A stretch of 64,000 nucleotides of DNA from an uncultured Acetatifactor sp. GTDB lineage: Bacteria > Bacillota > Clostridia > Lachnospirales > Lachnospiraceae. Under the pieces are notes generated by a model. That model searched no databases. It worked only from the letters and a program-made list of their open reading frames with translations, and had not been told where the DNA came from. The translations under genes and the position numbers were made by a program. Of the stretch, positions 1 to 6,200 are shown in pieces. Location: the NCBI GenBank assembly GCA_947595925.1, contig CANQEV010000003.1, positions 23,187 to 87,186 on the forward strand, read 5' to 3'. Positions within the stretch are counted from its first letter, which is position 1, and each line of letters opens with the position of its first letter.

Positions 1-579
1 ATCATATGACTTCTGGCAGAAAGTGCATGTCCATTTCCCTGATCCTTTATCTAGGAAAACAAAGTCCGCTGCCCCTTCCTGCCTCCAGATCCATTCATGA
101 GCATCTGCAGGAAGCTCCGGCATAAGATTCATCTTGTCCTGTACTCTTTTCACCCTGTTGTCTTCTGTCTTTTCCTTCTGTTTTCTCTTGTATTGCTTCT
201 CTGCTTCATCTATCAGATCGTATGTGTTATAGTTCCAGTGTACTTTTTTTGACATCTTCAGGAACGCCTCCCTTACCATCTGCTCCTGCTCCTTGGTGTC
301 GAATACCGCTTTCTTTTTTTCGTCCGACGAGTACCAGCCTCCTAATGATGTGTCTATATCCAGGAGTGCTGCGTATTTCCACGGTTTCCAATCTTTCTCC
401 TCTGCCCTGTACTGGCTGTACTCGCCGGTTTCCGTATTCAGTGCATGCCGGCCGCGGAGCTTCCCACCTTTGTAAACGTTCAAGATCAGAATGTCGTCCA
501 TCTTCTGAACGGTCGTGATATATTCTCCCTTCCTGGATGGTTGCACCGGTGCAATTTTCTCAATCTGTTTTCTCTTCAT
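1..579 (-). CDS. PcfJ-like protein, C-terminus outside window
   Basis: An open minus-strand frame starts at 579 behind an AGGAGG-type ribosome site and runs off the left edge (193 codons visible). The protein begins MKRKQIEKIAPVQ, is charged, and near the visible end has a CTFC zinc-finger-like pair preceded by aromatic residues. This layout resembles the N-terminal half of PcfJ-domain proteins, named after a gene of the Enterococcus pCF10 transfer region and common in clostridial phages and ICEs. Their molecular function is poorly defined. It is the last visible gene of the leftward early operon and follows a PcfK-like gene two genes upstream, which is the usual PcfK-PcfJ company. The assignment is by recalled resemblance and context. 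Confidence 0.6.
   Translation of the reverse strand, partial: MKRKQIEKIAPVQPSRKGEYITTVQKMDDILILNVYKGGKLRGRHALNTETGEYSQYRAEEKDWKPWKYAALLDIDTSLGGWYSSDEKKKAVFDTKEQEQMVREAFLKMSKKVHWNYNTYDLIDEAEKQYKRKQKEKTEDNRVKRVQDKMNLMPELPADAHEWIWRQEGAADFVFLDKGSGKWTCTFCQKSYD
541..554. repeat. Palindrome TTGCACCGGTGCAA, copy 1
   Basis: A perfect 14-bp palindrome lies inside codons 9-13 of the PcfJ-like gene. The same 14 bp recur at 8552-8565 in the integrase leader, within a 20-bp palindrome. Both copies happen to read Ala-Pro-Val-Gln when translated. Confidence 0.75.
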
Positions 580-580
580 C

Positions 581-1162
581 TCACAACACCTCCTTCAGGT
601 TCCGATCTGCATCAATTGTGAACCATTTCCCTGCCTGCTGCCGACTTACTACGAATAGTCTGGCATTGGCGATTTTACCCTTTTGCGGCTCCAGGATCAG
701 TCCCAGAATGGCCCCCTCAACTCCCTTCACTCTCGGCCGCTTTCCTCTTGCAATTGCTATATAATCCTTTTCTGCGGCTTCTGCCGCATTTTTGGTCACC
801 GTTATCCCTCTTCTGTTCTGCTCCCATCGGTCCCTCATAGGATGCTTCACAATGTATGCCATCCCGTATCCGGCAAATTCTTTTACATTCAGCCTCTTTA
901 TCAGTGTCATCTCTGTGCATGCAATCCGCTCATTTTCATCCTCATCGATGCTTCCTGACGCTTCCACTTGCCAAAATTGATCATCCGACATCAGATTATA
1001 ATAGCTCAAACACTCGAATGGATTCTCGCAGCAATGGAATCCTGTCCGTGCCGTCTTACTTCTATCCTCCCTGACAGTCTCTCCCGGTTTGAACTGATAA
1101 TTTCCTATTCCGAGTCTGGCAGTTAGATCTTTTGTAAAACCTTTGTACGCTATCAAATTCAC
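581..1162 (-). CDS. DUF7666-like phage protein
   Basis: A 193-aa soluble protein. Its N-terminal half has the pattern AYKGF ... GFHCCENPFECLSYY ... QFWQVEASG, which I associate with the DUF7666 family of phage and mobile-element proteins. That family's function is unknown. The start at 1162 overlaps the stop of the upstream gene (ATGA), so translation is probably coupled. The C-terminal third is basic and carries a short region of hydrophobic strands. No catalytic motif is evident. It lies between the PcfK-like and PcfJ-like genes in the leftward early operon. Confidence 0.5.
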   Translation of the reverse strand: MNLIAYKGFTKDLTARLGIGNYQFKPGETVREDRSKTARTGFHCCENPFECLSYYNLMSDDQFWQVEASGSIDEDENERIACTEMTLIKRLNVKEFAGYGMAYIVKHPMRDRWEQNRRGITVTKNAAEAAEKDYIAIARGKRPRVKGVEGAILGLILEPQKGKIANARLFVVSRQQAGKWFTIDADRNLKEVL

Positions 1163-1671
1163 TCCCCCAATCCATAATATTTTCTAACGATCCGCTTCAC
1201 ATCGGTTTTGTTCGGGATCCCCAGGTAAACCGGCCCTCTCATGGGCTCCTCTTTGCCGTTGTGCATCACTTTTGTGGCTCTGACTACTTCCTCACTGACC
1301 TGCACCTTGTTCTCAAAAGCAAATCTCAGCAGTGCGGCGAGGCAATCTCTCAGGTACCTGCCCTTTCTTCTGACTGCTGTCGACATCTGCAGATCATCCA
1401 TGCAGAGTTCCACAATTGCATCTTTCCAGTCTACAAGCACACCCTGGAGCTTTAACTGCACGGCTTCGACTTTCAGCTTGCCGATTGCCGCCATCGTGAC
1501 CGTGCATAATTCTTCCGTACACCCGTCCATATAGTCCTCTGCGTCTTCCTTGTCTATCCCGTTCTCCAGGGCCAGCGCAATCAGCGCCTCCTCGTCCCCT
1601 TCCGCTTTCTGGGCGGCCGCTGCCCGGTTCAACTCAATATAGGAATTAAATTCTCCATATTTTTCAAACAT
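1159..1671 (-). CDS. PcfK-like / AcrIIA9-family protein
   Basis: About 170 aa, starting MFEKYGEF. An in-frame extension to 1716 exists, but the ATG at 1671 has a GGAG site at the right spacing and overlaps the upstream TGA, so I prefer it. The small alpha-helical protein has an acidic N-terminal half (EEALIALALENGIDKEDAE) and a basic C-terminus ending in a VRKYYGLGE-like tail. This matches clostridial proteins filed with PcfK. The anti-CRISPR AcrIIA9, which inhibits Cas9, was found in that family. Whether this member inhibits Cas9 cannot be read from sequence, and a replication or transfer role is equally possible. Its neighbours (RNase H-like upstream, PcfJ-like downstream) suit the family. 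Confidence 0.55.
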   Translation of the reverse strand: MFEKYGEFNSYIELNRAAAAQKAEGDEEALIALALENGIDKEDAEDYMDGCTEELCTVTMAAIGKLKVEAVQLKLQGVLVDWKDAIVELCMDDLQMSTAVRRKGRYLRDCLAALLRFAFENKVQVSEEVVRATKVMHNGKEEPMRGPVYLGIPNKTDVKRIVRKYYGLGE

Positions 1672-2111
1672 CATTTCTCTCCTCTCTTCTCTTCCCGCAG
1701 TTTTCTTTCCATCCAATTTTTGTATTCATGGTTTTCTTTATATTTGATCTCCGGCACCACCGGTCCTAACATCTCCTGGATGCTCCGCCAGATCTCACTA
1801 TCCGCCACTGGTGTTCCCCGGACCGTCTTCCAATCATTTTTTGACCATTCTTCAAACCATCGGTTCCTGAGCGCAGCCGCCACATAGGAACATTCCGTCC
1901 AGATCGTGAGGTCCGTCTGTCTCGTCAAACGGTTTAAGGCGGCCTCCAGCGCCAGGAGATTCGCTTGATTTTCCGTAGTGCTTTCCAATCTTTCCATTTT
2001 CCCGAGATCCGCCGATCCTTTTGAAGTCTCTACCTGCAAGATATACATATACTTCCCTGCCCTACGGCGAGGACCGCGGATGCTGGTGTTTATGTAGATG
2101 TTTACGACCAC
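1671..2111 (-). CDS. RNase H-like fold protein
   Basis: The frame is open from 2180, but the best start is GTG at 2111, behind AAGGAGG, giving 146 aa. The order is a first strand (VNIYINTS), a beta hairpin (YMYILQVE), then TTENQANLLALEAALNRL, the acidic helix typical of RNase HI-like folds, and a strand TIWTECSYVAAAL. A basic tail follows. The acidic active-site set looks incomplete (the first strand has Asn where RNase H has Asp), so catalysis is uncertain. RNase H-like proteins are frequent in phage early operons. The 5' end overlaps the rep gene by 50 bp, which indicates tight coupling. Confidence 0.5.
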   Translation of the reverse strand: MVVNIYINTSIRGPRRRAGKYMYILQVETSKGSADLGKMERLESTTENQANLLALEAALNRLTRQTDLTIWTECSYVAAALRNRWFEEWSKNDWKTVRGTPVADSEIWRSIQEMLGPVVPEIKYKENHEYKNWMERKLREEKRGEK

Positions 2112-2865
2112 TTCCTTCCACCTCCTTCCTCCGCAGTATATATCTCTGATACGGCATCCCTGTGTATCTATTGATGCCATTGATCAAGGATCCCGGCTCC
2201 AGTTCCCAGCCTTTCGGGATCCTGGGCGCCCTGCTCCATGCCGCGGCCTTGATCCTCTCTCTTTTCTCCACTGGCCGGCGAAGGTTCCGGGAGCAGGAAT
2301 AACTCAGCTTCTCCAGTGTCTCCCCGTTCTCTATCCTCCTAGCGGCCTCCTTCGCCAGATATTCCGCCAACTTTCCATAGCTCTCCACGGCCTCCAGGGC
2401 TGAGAAGTAGACCCTTCCCCTCTCCCACAGCTCCCGGATCAGCCCCGCCGTATCCTTTTTTTCACTATGTTCATTATTCAGCACCACATGCCAGTGCACT
2501 GCTCCACGCTGCCCGATCTCGCAAGTGATCACATATCTCAGCTCCCACCCCTGCTGCCTGTATGCCCCCCGGAGCCTCGCCAAGAACTTCCGGATCACTG
2601 CTTTCGCCTCTTCCTTCTCCGGACGCTCTTCCTTCCTGCAGGTCAGAATCACATGCCAGTCACCTGGAGAAAAGTTCAGCTCCAGGAGCCTCCTCAAATC
2701 CCGGCACCTCCTCCAGTGGTTCTGACGGGCCATCTCCTCCGGCGTCCTGTTCTTTTTCTCCGCCCTTGGCATTCCCGGGGCTCCATACCTCCCGGAATAG
2801 TGTTTTGCCACCTCTACCTTGTCCAGATCCCCGTTCCGGATCCTGCATGTTATTTTGTCGTACAT
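2062..2865 (-). CDS. Rolling-circle replication-associated protein (HUH-type)
   Basis: A 267-aa basic protein. The core holds a strand DWHVILTCR, then GAVHWHVVLNN, an H-x-H metal-binding motif of the HUH endonuclease kind. A later EYLAKEA helix supplies a YxxK-like motif for a nicking tyrosine. This order matches the replication-associated protein family related to phage G2P. Such proteins nick one strand at an origin and start rolling-circle replication. A C-terminal extension rich in Arg and His follows. The start at 2865 has an AAAGGAAAT-type site. A candidate counter-transcript on the plus strand lies just upstream (2973-3040). I infer that this is the replication initiator of the element. 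Confidence 0.65.
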   Translation of the reverse strand: MYDKITCRIRNGDLDKVEVAKHYSGRYGAPGMPRAEKKNRTPEEMARQNHWRRCRDLRRLLELNFSPGDWHVILTCRKEERPEKEEAKAVIRKFLARLRGAYRQQGWELRYVITCEIGQRGAVHWHVVLNNEHSEKKDTAGLIRELWERGRVYFSALEAVESYGKLAEYLAKEAARRIENGETLEKLSYSCSRNLRRPVEKRERIKAAAWSRAPRIPKGWELEPGSLINGINRYTGMPYQRYILRRKEVEGSGRKHLHKHQHPRSSP

Positions 2866-2937
2866 TTCCTTTTCTCCCAGCCTATGTTTAATATCCTAAT
2901 CAAGTCTCAAAAAAGCCGTTCCCATTTTGTTAAAATC

Positions 2938-2966
2938 TTGCTTTTTGGCTGGCGATGTGCTATACT
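2938..2966 (+). promoter_or_regulatory. Plus-strand promoter opposite the rep leader
   Basis: TTGCTT at 2938-2943, a 17-bp spacer, then TATACT at 2961-2966. No protein-coding gene lies downstream. Transcription would run into the hairpin and T-run at 3006-3040. A 7-bp inverted repeat (ATGTGCT/AGCACAT) overlaps the -10 region. Confidence 0.55.
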
Positions 2967-2972
2967 TTTATT

Positions 2973-3040
2973 TGCGTGGTACAGCACATCATCAGCCTGC
3001 TGTCCGGCCGATCACTTCCACTGATCGGCCTTCTTTTTTT
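2973..3040 (+). ncRNA. Candidate small antisense RNA at rep leader
   Basis: A transcript of about 68 nt is predicted from the promoter just upstream to a strong intrinsic terminator. The terminator has arms GGCCGATCA and TGATCGGCC around a 7-nt loop (3006-3030), then a ten-base run with nine T. It runs antisense to the 3' end of the 3012-3401 gene and to the intergenic stretch preceding rep. The leftward rep message would therefore carry its complement. This is the geometry of counter-transcribed RNAs that limit Rep synthesis in rolling-circle replicons. The function is inference; promoter and terminator are seen directly. Confidence 0.5.
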
Positions 3041-3401
3041 CCATACACTTAGCACAGAAATCTATGTCGGAGTAATATTGGACCGGCCTCCCCATTTTCC
3101 GACACGTCATATCCTCATATGCTTTATGCCGGAGGATACAGCTTTCCAGGTCTACTTTTGCAATCTCGGATCTTGTAAAAAGCCCATTGTCTAACGCTGT
3201 ATCCGAATCAGATCCATCGTCGCTTTCCCAGTCTCCGAATAGTCTCTTGAGAACCACATCTCCCATTTTCATAAATGTCGCGACCAATAGCGCTTCATTG
3301 TAAATCGCATGGGCTTTCCCATAATCTCTGACCTTCACATATCCATTGAATTCTGCAGCATAGTGCTCCAACTTGCTTATTGTTTCTCTTTCTGTCAGCA
3401 T
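3012..3401 (-). CDS. Hypothetical phage protein with C-terminal Cys pair
   Basis: 129 aa, starting MLTERETISKLEHYAAEFNGY behind a GGAG-type site. The N-terminal 50 residues are helical, the middle is acidic (DDGSDSD), and the C-terminus carries a CRKMGRP segment and an FCAKC pair that could bind zinc. I recognise similar proteins from Lachnospiraceae prophages but know no function. Its last codons and stop lie inside the terminator hairpin of the opposing small RNA. It is the gene just before rep in the leftward operon. Confidence 0.55.
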   Translation of the reverse strand: MLTERETISKLEHYAAEFNGYVKVRDYGKAHAIYNEALLVATFMKMGDVVLKRLFGDWESDDGSDSDTALDNGLFTRSEIAKVDLESCILRHKAYEDMTCRKMGRPVQYYSDIDFCAKCMEKKKADQWK

Positions 3402-3476
3402 TTTTTCTCCTTTTCCCCTAAAAAAGGCGCAAAATAATAGGCCTGCTGCCTTTTACCTGCCTGATCCTTTTCTACA

Positions 3477-3629
3477 TCACAAATCTTCCCAGGCCCCGGC
3501 CGAACAACACAGAAGCCCTAATAAAATCATTACAGCCGGGATCCAGAGCTGTTCACTGTCCGCCGCGGCTGCCCCGAGCATCAGACTGACAAATCCGGCT
3601 CCTGCTATTATTTTTTTAATTGTCTGCAT
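3477..3629 (-). CDS. Small membrane protein
   Basis: 50 aa from the ATG at 3629, behind AGGAG; a longer in-frame start at 3671 lies inside the upstream gene and is less likely. Two hydrophobic segments (about residues 7-24 and 29-45) predict a small two-helix membrane protein ending AGAWEDL. It overlaps the upstream excisionase-like gene by 14 bp. No family is recognised. Membrane miniproteins at this place in an early phage operon are often of unknown use. Confidence 0.45.
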   Translation of the reverse strand: MQTIKKIIAGAGFVSLMLGAAAADSEQLWIPAVMILLGLLCCSAGAWEDL

Positions 3630-3843
3630 CTCCCACTCTCTCCTTTCCCAGGAACTTGTCCAATTTATCACGATAAATCAAATACCTTTTGCTTTTGCCC
3701 CGGCCACTCGCAGCCGGGACCACCGCGCCTATGTCGATCAATCCTTTTTTCATGTATTCCCTGACGCCCTGCGGCGCCAGGCCCAGCTCTCTGGCCGCCT
3801 GCGCCAATGACACCCTTTCTGAGGCTCTTTCTTTCTGAATCAT
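3616..3843 (-). CDS. Excisionase/MerR-like HTH protein
   Basis: 75 aa. SLAQAARELGLAPQGVREYMKKG is a winged-helix HTH of the excisionase/MerR type, followed by a basic GRGKSKRYLIYRDKL strand and a short helix. Its start overlaps the stop of the XRE gene (ATGA). In a phage-like element such proteins serve as excisionases or early regulators. The distance from the integrase (about 5 kb) argues against a simple xis-int pair. DNA binding is likely; the exact role is unknown. Confidence 0.55.
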   Translation of the reverse strand: MIQKERASERVSLAQAARELGLAPQGVREYMKKGLIDIGAVVPAASGRGKSKRYLIYRDKLDKFLGKERVGDADN

Positions 3844-4058
3844 TTCATCACCTCCCCCTCACTTGTACTTTGATCCCCAAGTTTAATTGAAATATGAAGT
3901 GCTTTTAAGACTTTATCAGCGTTCTCGATTGACATCTGCCTAGTGCCTTTTTCCCAATATGCTATTGCTCTTTTTGTCACTCCAACTTCATCTGCTAACT
4001 GTTTTTGCGATAATCCACGTTTGATTCTTTCATCTCGAATTATTTTTGTGAAATCCAT
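3840..4058 (-). CDS. XRE-family HTH regulator
   Basis: 72 aa. A classical Cro/CI helix-turn-helix occupies residues 5-58 (RGLSQKQLADEVGVTKRAIAYWEKGTR). A short tail follows, with no sensor domain. The start at 4058 follows AAAGGAG. It opens the 4058-to-1 stretch of the leftward early operon and may repress its own promoter. TACAAT is repeated 20 bp apart (4073 and 4093) in the divergent region. Transcribed divergently from the gene at 4124. Confidence 0.7.
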   Translation of the reverse strand: MDFTKIIRDERIKRGLSQKQLADEVGVTKRAIAYWEKGTRQMSIENADKVLKALHISIKLGDQSTSEGEVMK

Positions 4059-4059
4059 C

Positions 4060-4088
4060 TTGACATCTCCTTTACAATCATGTAATAC
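4060..4088 (+). promoter_or_regulatory. Consensus promoter for 4124-4444 gene
   Basis: TTGACA at 4060-4065, 17-bp spacer, TAATAC at 4083-4088. It overlaps the start of the divergent XRE gene, so the two are probably co-regulated. Confidence 0.65.
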
Positions 4089-4123
4089 TTTCTACAATTA
4101 CAGCTATTTGCACGGAGTTATTT

Positions 4124-4444
4124 ATGACTAATGACGCAAAAAAAATGTTATATACCCTATATCAAGAGTACCTTTCCCGCCGCAAAGCCGGAGAAGATAA
4201 GGTCCACGCAAAATCATTCCAGAATGATCAGTCGATTCATGATGATTTCTTTCCAGACTGGTCTGTATCCGATGTCAGGGACACTCTGCTTGAGTTAGAA
4301 GATCTCGGATATTTGTATGTTTTTTATGCAGATGCTTCCGTCTACTGGTGTCGCCTCGAAAATTCTGCCATCTCTTTATTCGAGAATCTTCCTGGCGATG
4401 CCATTAGAAACCTTGCTTCTTTTATTGCCCAGTTTATACCCTAA
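4124..4444 (+). CDS. Hypothetical protein, opposite to early operon
   Basis: 106 aa with ribosome site CGGAG before the ATG. Mixed alpha/beta, with an acidic helix DVRDTLLELEDLGYLYVFYADASVYWCRL that looks like the end of a winged-helix domain (a helix leading into a beta wing). No family is recognised. It stands alone on the plus strand behind its own near-consensus promoter and overlaps the 3' end of the Tad2-like gene by 11 bp. Such reversed single genes inside early phage operons are often accessory genes expressed from the prophage. The function is unknown. Confidence 0.5.
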   Translation: MTNDAKKMLYTLYQEYLSRRKAGEDKVHAKSFQNDQSIHDDFFPDWSVSDVRDTLLELEDLGYLYVFYADASVYWCRLENSAISLFENLPGDAIRNLASFIAQFIP

Positions 4445-4658
4445 GTACTTCCCAATCGTTCGCCATAAGGTCATCCGCCGTCGGCGCCCACATAGTTTCT
4501 TTTCTTATGTTCTTTCCATTTTCACAGACCAGCAGCTCATTTCTCTTTCCATCTGTTTTTATAAAGATCTTTCTGTCTTTTTCTCCGTGAAGACAGCTCG
4601 ACCGGTACATTGCTTTTCCTTCTCTGACTGCCTGCCTTACAGCCTCTCTAATCTCCAT
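4434..4658 (-). CDS. Tad2-like (DUF2829) protein, copy 2
   Basis: 74 aa from the ATG at 4658, which has GGGAGG just upstream; an in-frame start at 4703 lies inside the preceding gene. It begins MEIREAVRQAVREGKAMYR and ends APTADDLMANDWEV, the two conserved ends of the short DUF2829 form. Tad2 proteins of this family are known to sequester the signalling nucleotide of the Thoeris defence system. The middle differs strongly from the upstream copy (KIFIKTDGKRNELLV). The pair overlap by 11 bp and look like an old duplication. The family call is from these end motifs; the ligand is unknown. Confidence 0.6.
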   Translation of the reverse strand: MEIREAVRQAVREGKAMYRSSCLHGEKDRKIFIKTDGKRNELLVCENGKNIRKETMWAPTADDLMANDWEVLRV

Positions 4659-4887
4659 CCTCCCACCTTTCTGTGACTTCCCAATCTTCCGCCATAAGGT
4701 CATCCGCCGTCGGATTCCATCGAATGGAACCCCTGTGCCCGTTCAGATCGCTGCATAATGCCTGACAGCAGTCGTAAGAATTTGTCGGCTTTATCGCATT
4801 TATGATCTTGCCACCATCTGTATTCTGCGGCCTATATATGACGCCTCCCATCCTCATCGCCTGGGTTACTGCCTCCTTGATTCCCAT
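4648..4887 (-). CDS. Tad2-like (DUF2829) protein, copy 1
   Basis: 79 aa, start at 4887 behind AAGGAGGG. It begins MGIKEAVTQAMRMGGVIYRP, has the central IKPTNSYDCC segment common in short Tad2/DUF2829 proteins, and ends RWNPTADDLMAEDWEV before a short acidic tail. In studied members a tetramer binds cyclic ADP-ribose-type messengers, so Thoeris effectors are not activated. It heads a small leftward pair with the 4434 gene. Divergent from the DUF2513 gene at 4992. Confidence 0.65.
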   Translation of the reverse strand: MGIKEAVTQAMRMGGVIYRPQNTDGGKIINAIKPTNSYDCCQALCSDLNGHRGSIRWNPTADDLMAEDWEVTERWEDGD

Positions 4888-4925
4888 CGTCGCCCTCCTT
4901 CATATTTATTTTTCTTATATCAGGC

Positions 4926-4954
4926 TTGTCTTTCTTTTCTTTCTTCGTTATACT
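4926..4954 (+). promoter_or_regulatory. Promoter for DUF2513 gene
   Basis: TTGTCT at 4926-4931, 17-bp spacer, TATACT at 4949-4954, 38 bp before the start at 4992. Confidence 0.5.
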
Positions 4955-4991
4955 GATTATGTTATTTTCTTTTAGAAAGGAATTTTTTAGT

Positions 4992-5354
4992 ATGAAGCTG
5001 AATCCTAATTGTATCCGTGATATCCTTATCGCTGTTGAAGACACTGTTGATTTTGATCACTTCTATGTATATTGCCATGACCAGCCTTCCGAATTAAACA
5101 AAAAATACACTCATTCTGAAATCATTTACCATATTAAGCAGGCAGCAGATTCCAACCTAATTACCATAAGCCCTTTTTTTGATGGTGGCGACCTCGTTTA
5201 CATTACTGATTTGACGCCATACGGCCATGAATTTCTTGCAAACATCAGAACTGAAACTGTATGGAATCGACTTCTCAAAAAAGGAGTAGCTTCCTTGCCC
5301 ATTCTGTTCCAACTCGCTAAAGAGTTTGCTCTTGCTTACTATCAGAAATCCTAA
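4992..5354 (+). CDS. DUF2513 protein
   Basis: 120 aa, beginning MKLNPNCIRDILIAVEDTV, the signature opening of the DUF2513 family. An earlier in-frame start at 4926 overlaps the promoter and codes a spurious hydrophobic leader, so the ATG at 4992 with AAAGGA upstream is chosen. The middle (HIKQAADSNLITISPFFDGGDLVYITDLTPYGHEFLANIR) resembles a winged-helix. The C-terminal helix is hydrophobic. DUF2513 proteins are widespread in phages and genomic islands and have no known function. It overlaps the convergent small gene at 5317. Confidence 0.65.
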   Translation: MKLNPNCIRDILIAVEDTVDFDHFYVYCHDQPSELNKKYTHSEIIYHIKQAADSNLITISPFFDGGDLVYITDLTPYGHEFLANIRTETVWNRLLKKGVASLPILFQLAKEFALAYYQKS

Positions 5355-5502
5355 CCGCCATGCTCAGCATCAATCGTGCTATTCCTTCAGGATAGTCTTC
5401 CGGATTATCTAATGACCATTTTTCTACCCCTTTTAATAATTTTCCATCTAACATAATGCGATTGTTTTTAAATTCTACTTTCATTTCCATATCTTGTTCC
5501 AT
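5317..5502 (-). CDS. Small hypothetical phage protein
   Basis: 61 aa behind GGAGG. The MKVEFKNNRIMLDGKLLKGVEKWSL segment suggests a small beta-rich fold; the tail is helical. A downstream in-frame Met (residue 7) could also be the start. The 3' end overlaps the convergent DUF2513 gene by 38 bp. No family is recognised. Confidence 0.45.
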   Translation of the reverse strand: MEQDMEMKVEFKNNRIMLDGKLLKGVEKWSLDNPEDYPEGIARLMLSMAVRISDSKQEQTL

Positions 5503-5620
5503 GTCATGTTTTCCTCCTTCATATTAAATTTTTAATTTTCTTGTTTGCTAATTCTGGTCTGATTGACATAACTGATGAATGCTCTCTTCGAAAACTTTTT
5601 TTAACTCCTCTACGCTAGTA

Positions 5621-5818
5621 CTATTTTTTTCTGTCGTATAAATAATCAAGATGGGCCGTCTCTTTCACTAATTGCGCGAGGTCCTTTATCGCTTGCGTCA
5701 ATTCTATTAACTCTTCAATTGAACAACAATTCTCTGATGCCTCCACCAGCAGCTCCATTTGCCGGCGGAGGATCTCTGCTATCGTCATGTTTTTAATGCT
5801 TTTTTCAATCTCATTCAT
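5621..5818 (-). CDS. Small helical hypothetical protein
   Basis: 65 aa, almost wholly alpha-helical with a likely coiled-coil pair (IAEILRRQMELLVEA and EELIELTQAIKDLAQLVKE). It has an AAAGGAA site. It is the first gene after the Cro-like regulator, and an operator-like CACATTTCGTG (5849-5859) lies just upstream, so it should share the control of the switch. The function is unknown. Confidence 0.45.
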   Translation of the reverse strand: MNEIEKSIKNMTIAEILRRQMELLVEASENCCSIEELIELTQAIKDLAQLVKETAHLDYLYDRKK

Positions 5819-5848
5819 TTAATTTGTTTCCTTTCTGTTTAATTTACT

Positions 5849-5859
5849 CACATTTCGTG
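5849..5859. promoter_or_regulatory. Operator-like site CACATTTCGTG
   Basis: An 11-bp near-palindrome of the CACN5GTG form, the same form as the four sites at 6084-6173. It lies between the Cro-like gene and the 5621 gene. Confidence 0.5.
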
Positions 5860-5865
5860 TTTATA

Positions 5866-6063
5866 TTATGCAAAAAAAATTTCATAAATTGGCTTTTCGT
5901 AAAAGTTTGCAATTCTTATTTTTATACTATCTCTGGGAATTCTCTCACCATTTTCATACATTGATAAAGCTGATGTACTTATACCTAGGCAATCTGCCAC
6001 TTCTTTTTGTGTTCTTTCTCCCCTTAATTTTACAAGTCTTTCTCCTATCAGTTTAGCATCCAA
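5866..6063 (-). CDS. Cro-like XRE repressor
   Basis: 65 aa if started at the TTG at 6063, which has GGAGG eight bases upstream. The longer reading from 6165 would run through the promoter and two operators and is unlikely. An XRE helix-turn-helix (RTQKEVADCLGISTSALSMYENGERIPRDSIKIRIANFYEK) fills the protein. It is transcribed leftward from the TTGACA/TATATT promoter at 6103-6131, divergent from the S24 repressor. That is the classical Cro/CI arrangement, and this gene leads into the early operon. Confidence 0.65.
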   Translation of the reverse strand: MDAKLIGERLVKLRGERTQKEVADCLGISTSALSMYENGERIPRDSIKIRIANFYEKPIYEIFFA

Positions 6064-6083
6064 TTTTCTCACCTCCAATCGCT

Positions 6084-6094
6084 CACGATTCGTG
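6084..6094. promoter_or_regulatory. Operator-like site CACGATTCGTG
   Basis: CACN5GTG near-palindrome downstream of the leftward -10, in the leader of the Cro-like gene. Confidence 0.55.
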
Positions 6095-6102
6095 TTGTTT
6101 TC

Positions 6103-6131
6103 AATATACACGCTCCGTGAGTTTTTGTCAA
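6103..6131 (-). promoter_or_regulatory. Leftward (early/lytic) promoter with operator
   Basis: On the minus strand TTGACA (6126-6131), 17-bp spacer, TATATT (6103-6108). The spacer contains the operator-like CACGCTCCGTG (6109-6119), so a bound repressor would cover the promoter. Confidence 0.7.
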
Positions 6132-6142
6132 CACATTTTGTG
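6132..6142. promoter_or_regulatory. Operator-like site CACATTTTGTG
   Basis: Near-perfect palindrome beside the leftward -35. With 6163-6173 it forms a perfect 14-bp inverted repeat. Confidence 0.6.
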
Positions 6143-6151
6143 AAGAATTTA

Positions 6152-6179
6152 TTGATTTTTTTCACAAAATGTGTATAAT
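6152..6179 (+). promoter_or_regulatory. Rightward (repressor) promoter with operator
   Basis: TTGATT (6152-6157), 16-bp spacer, TATAAT (6174-6179). The spacer holds CACAAAATGTG (6163-6173). Divergent from the leftward promoter with interleaved operators. Confidence 0.7.
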
Positions 6180-6200
6180 AGTTCTAAAGGGGGTGTTTTA

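Noticed and set aside
3616..3843. Excisionase paired with the integrase
   Set aside because: The HTH is of that type, but the gene is 5 kb away and in the other transcription unit, so the pairing is not supported.
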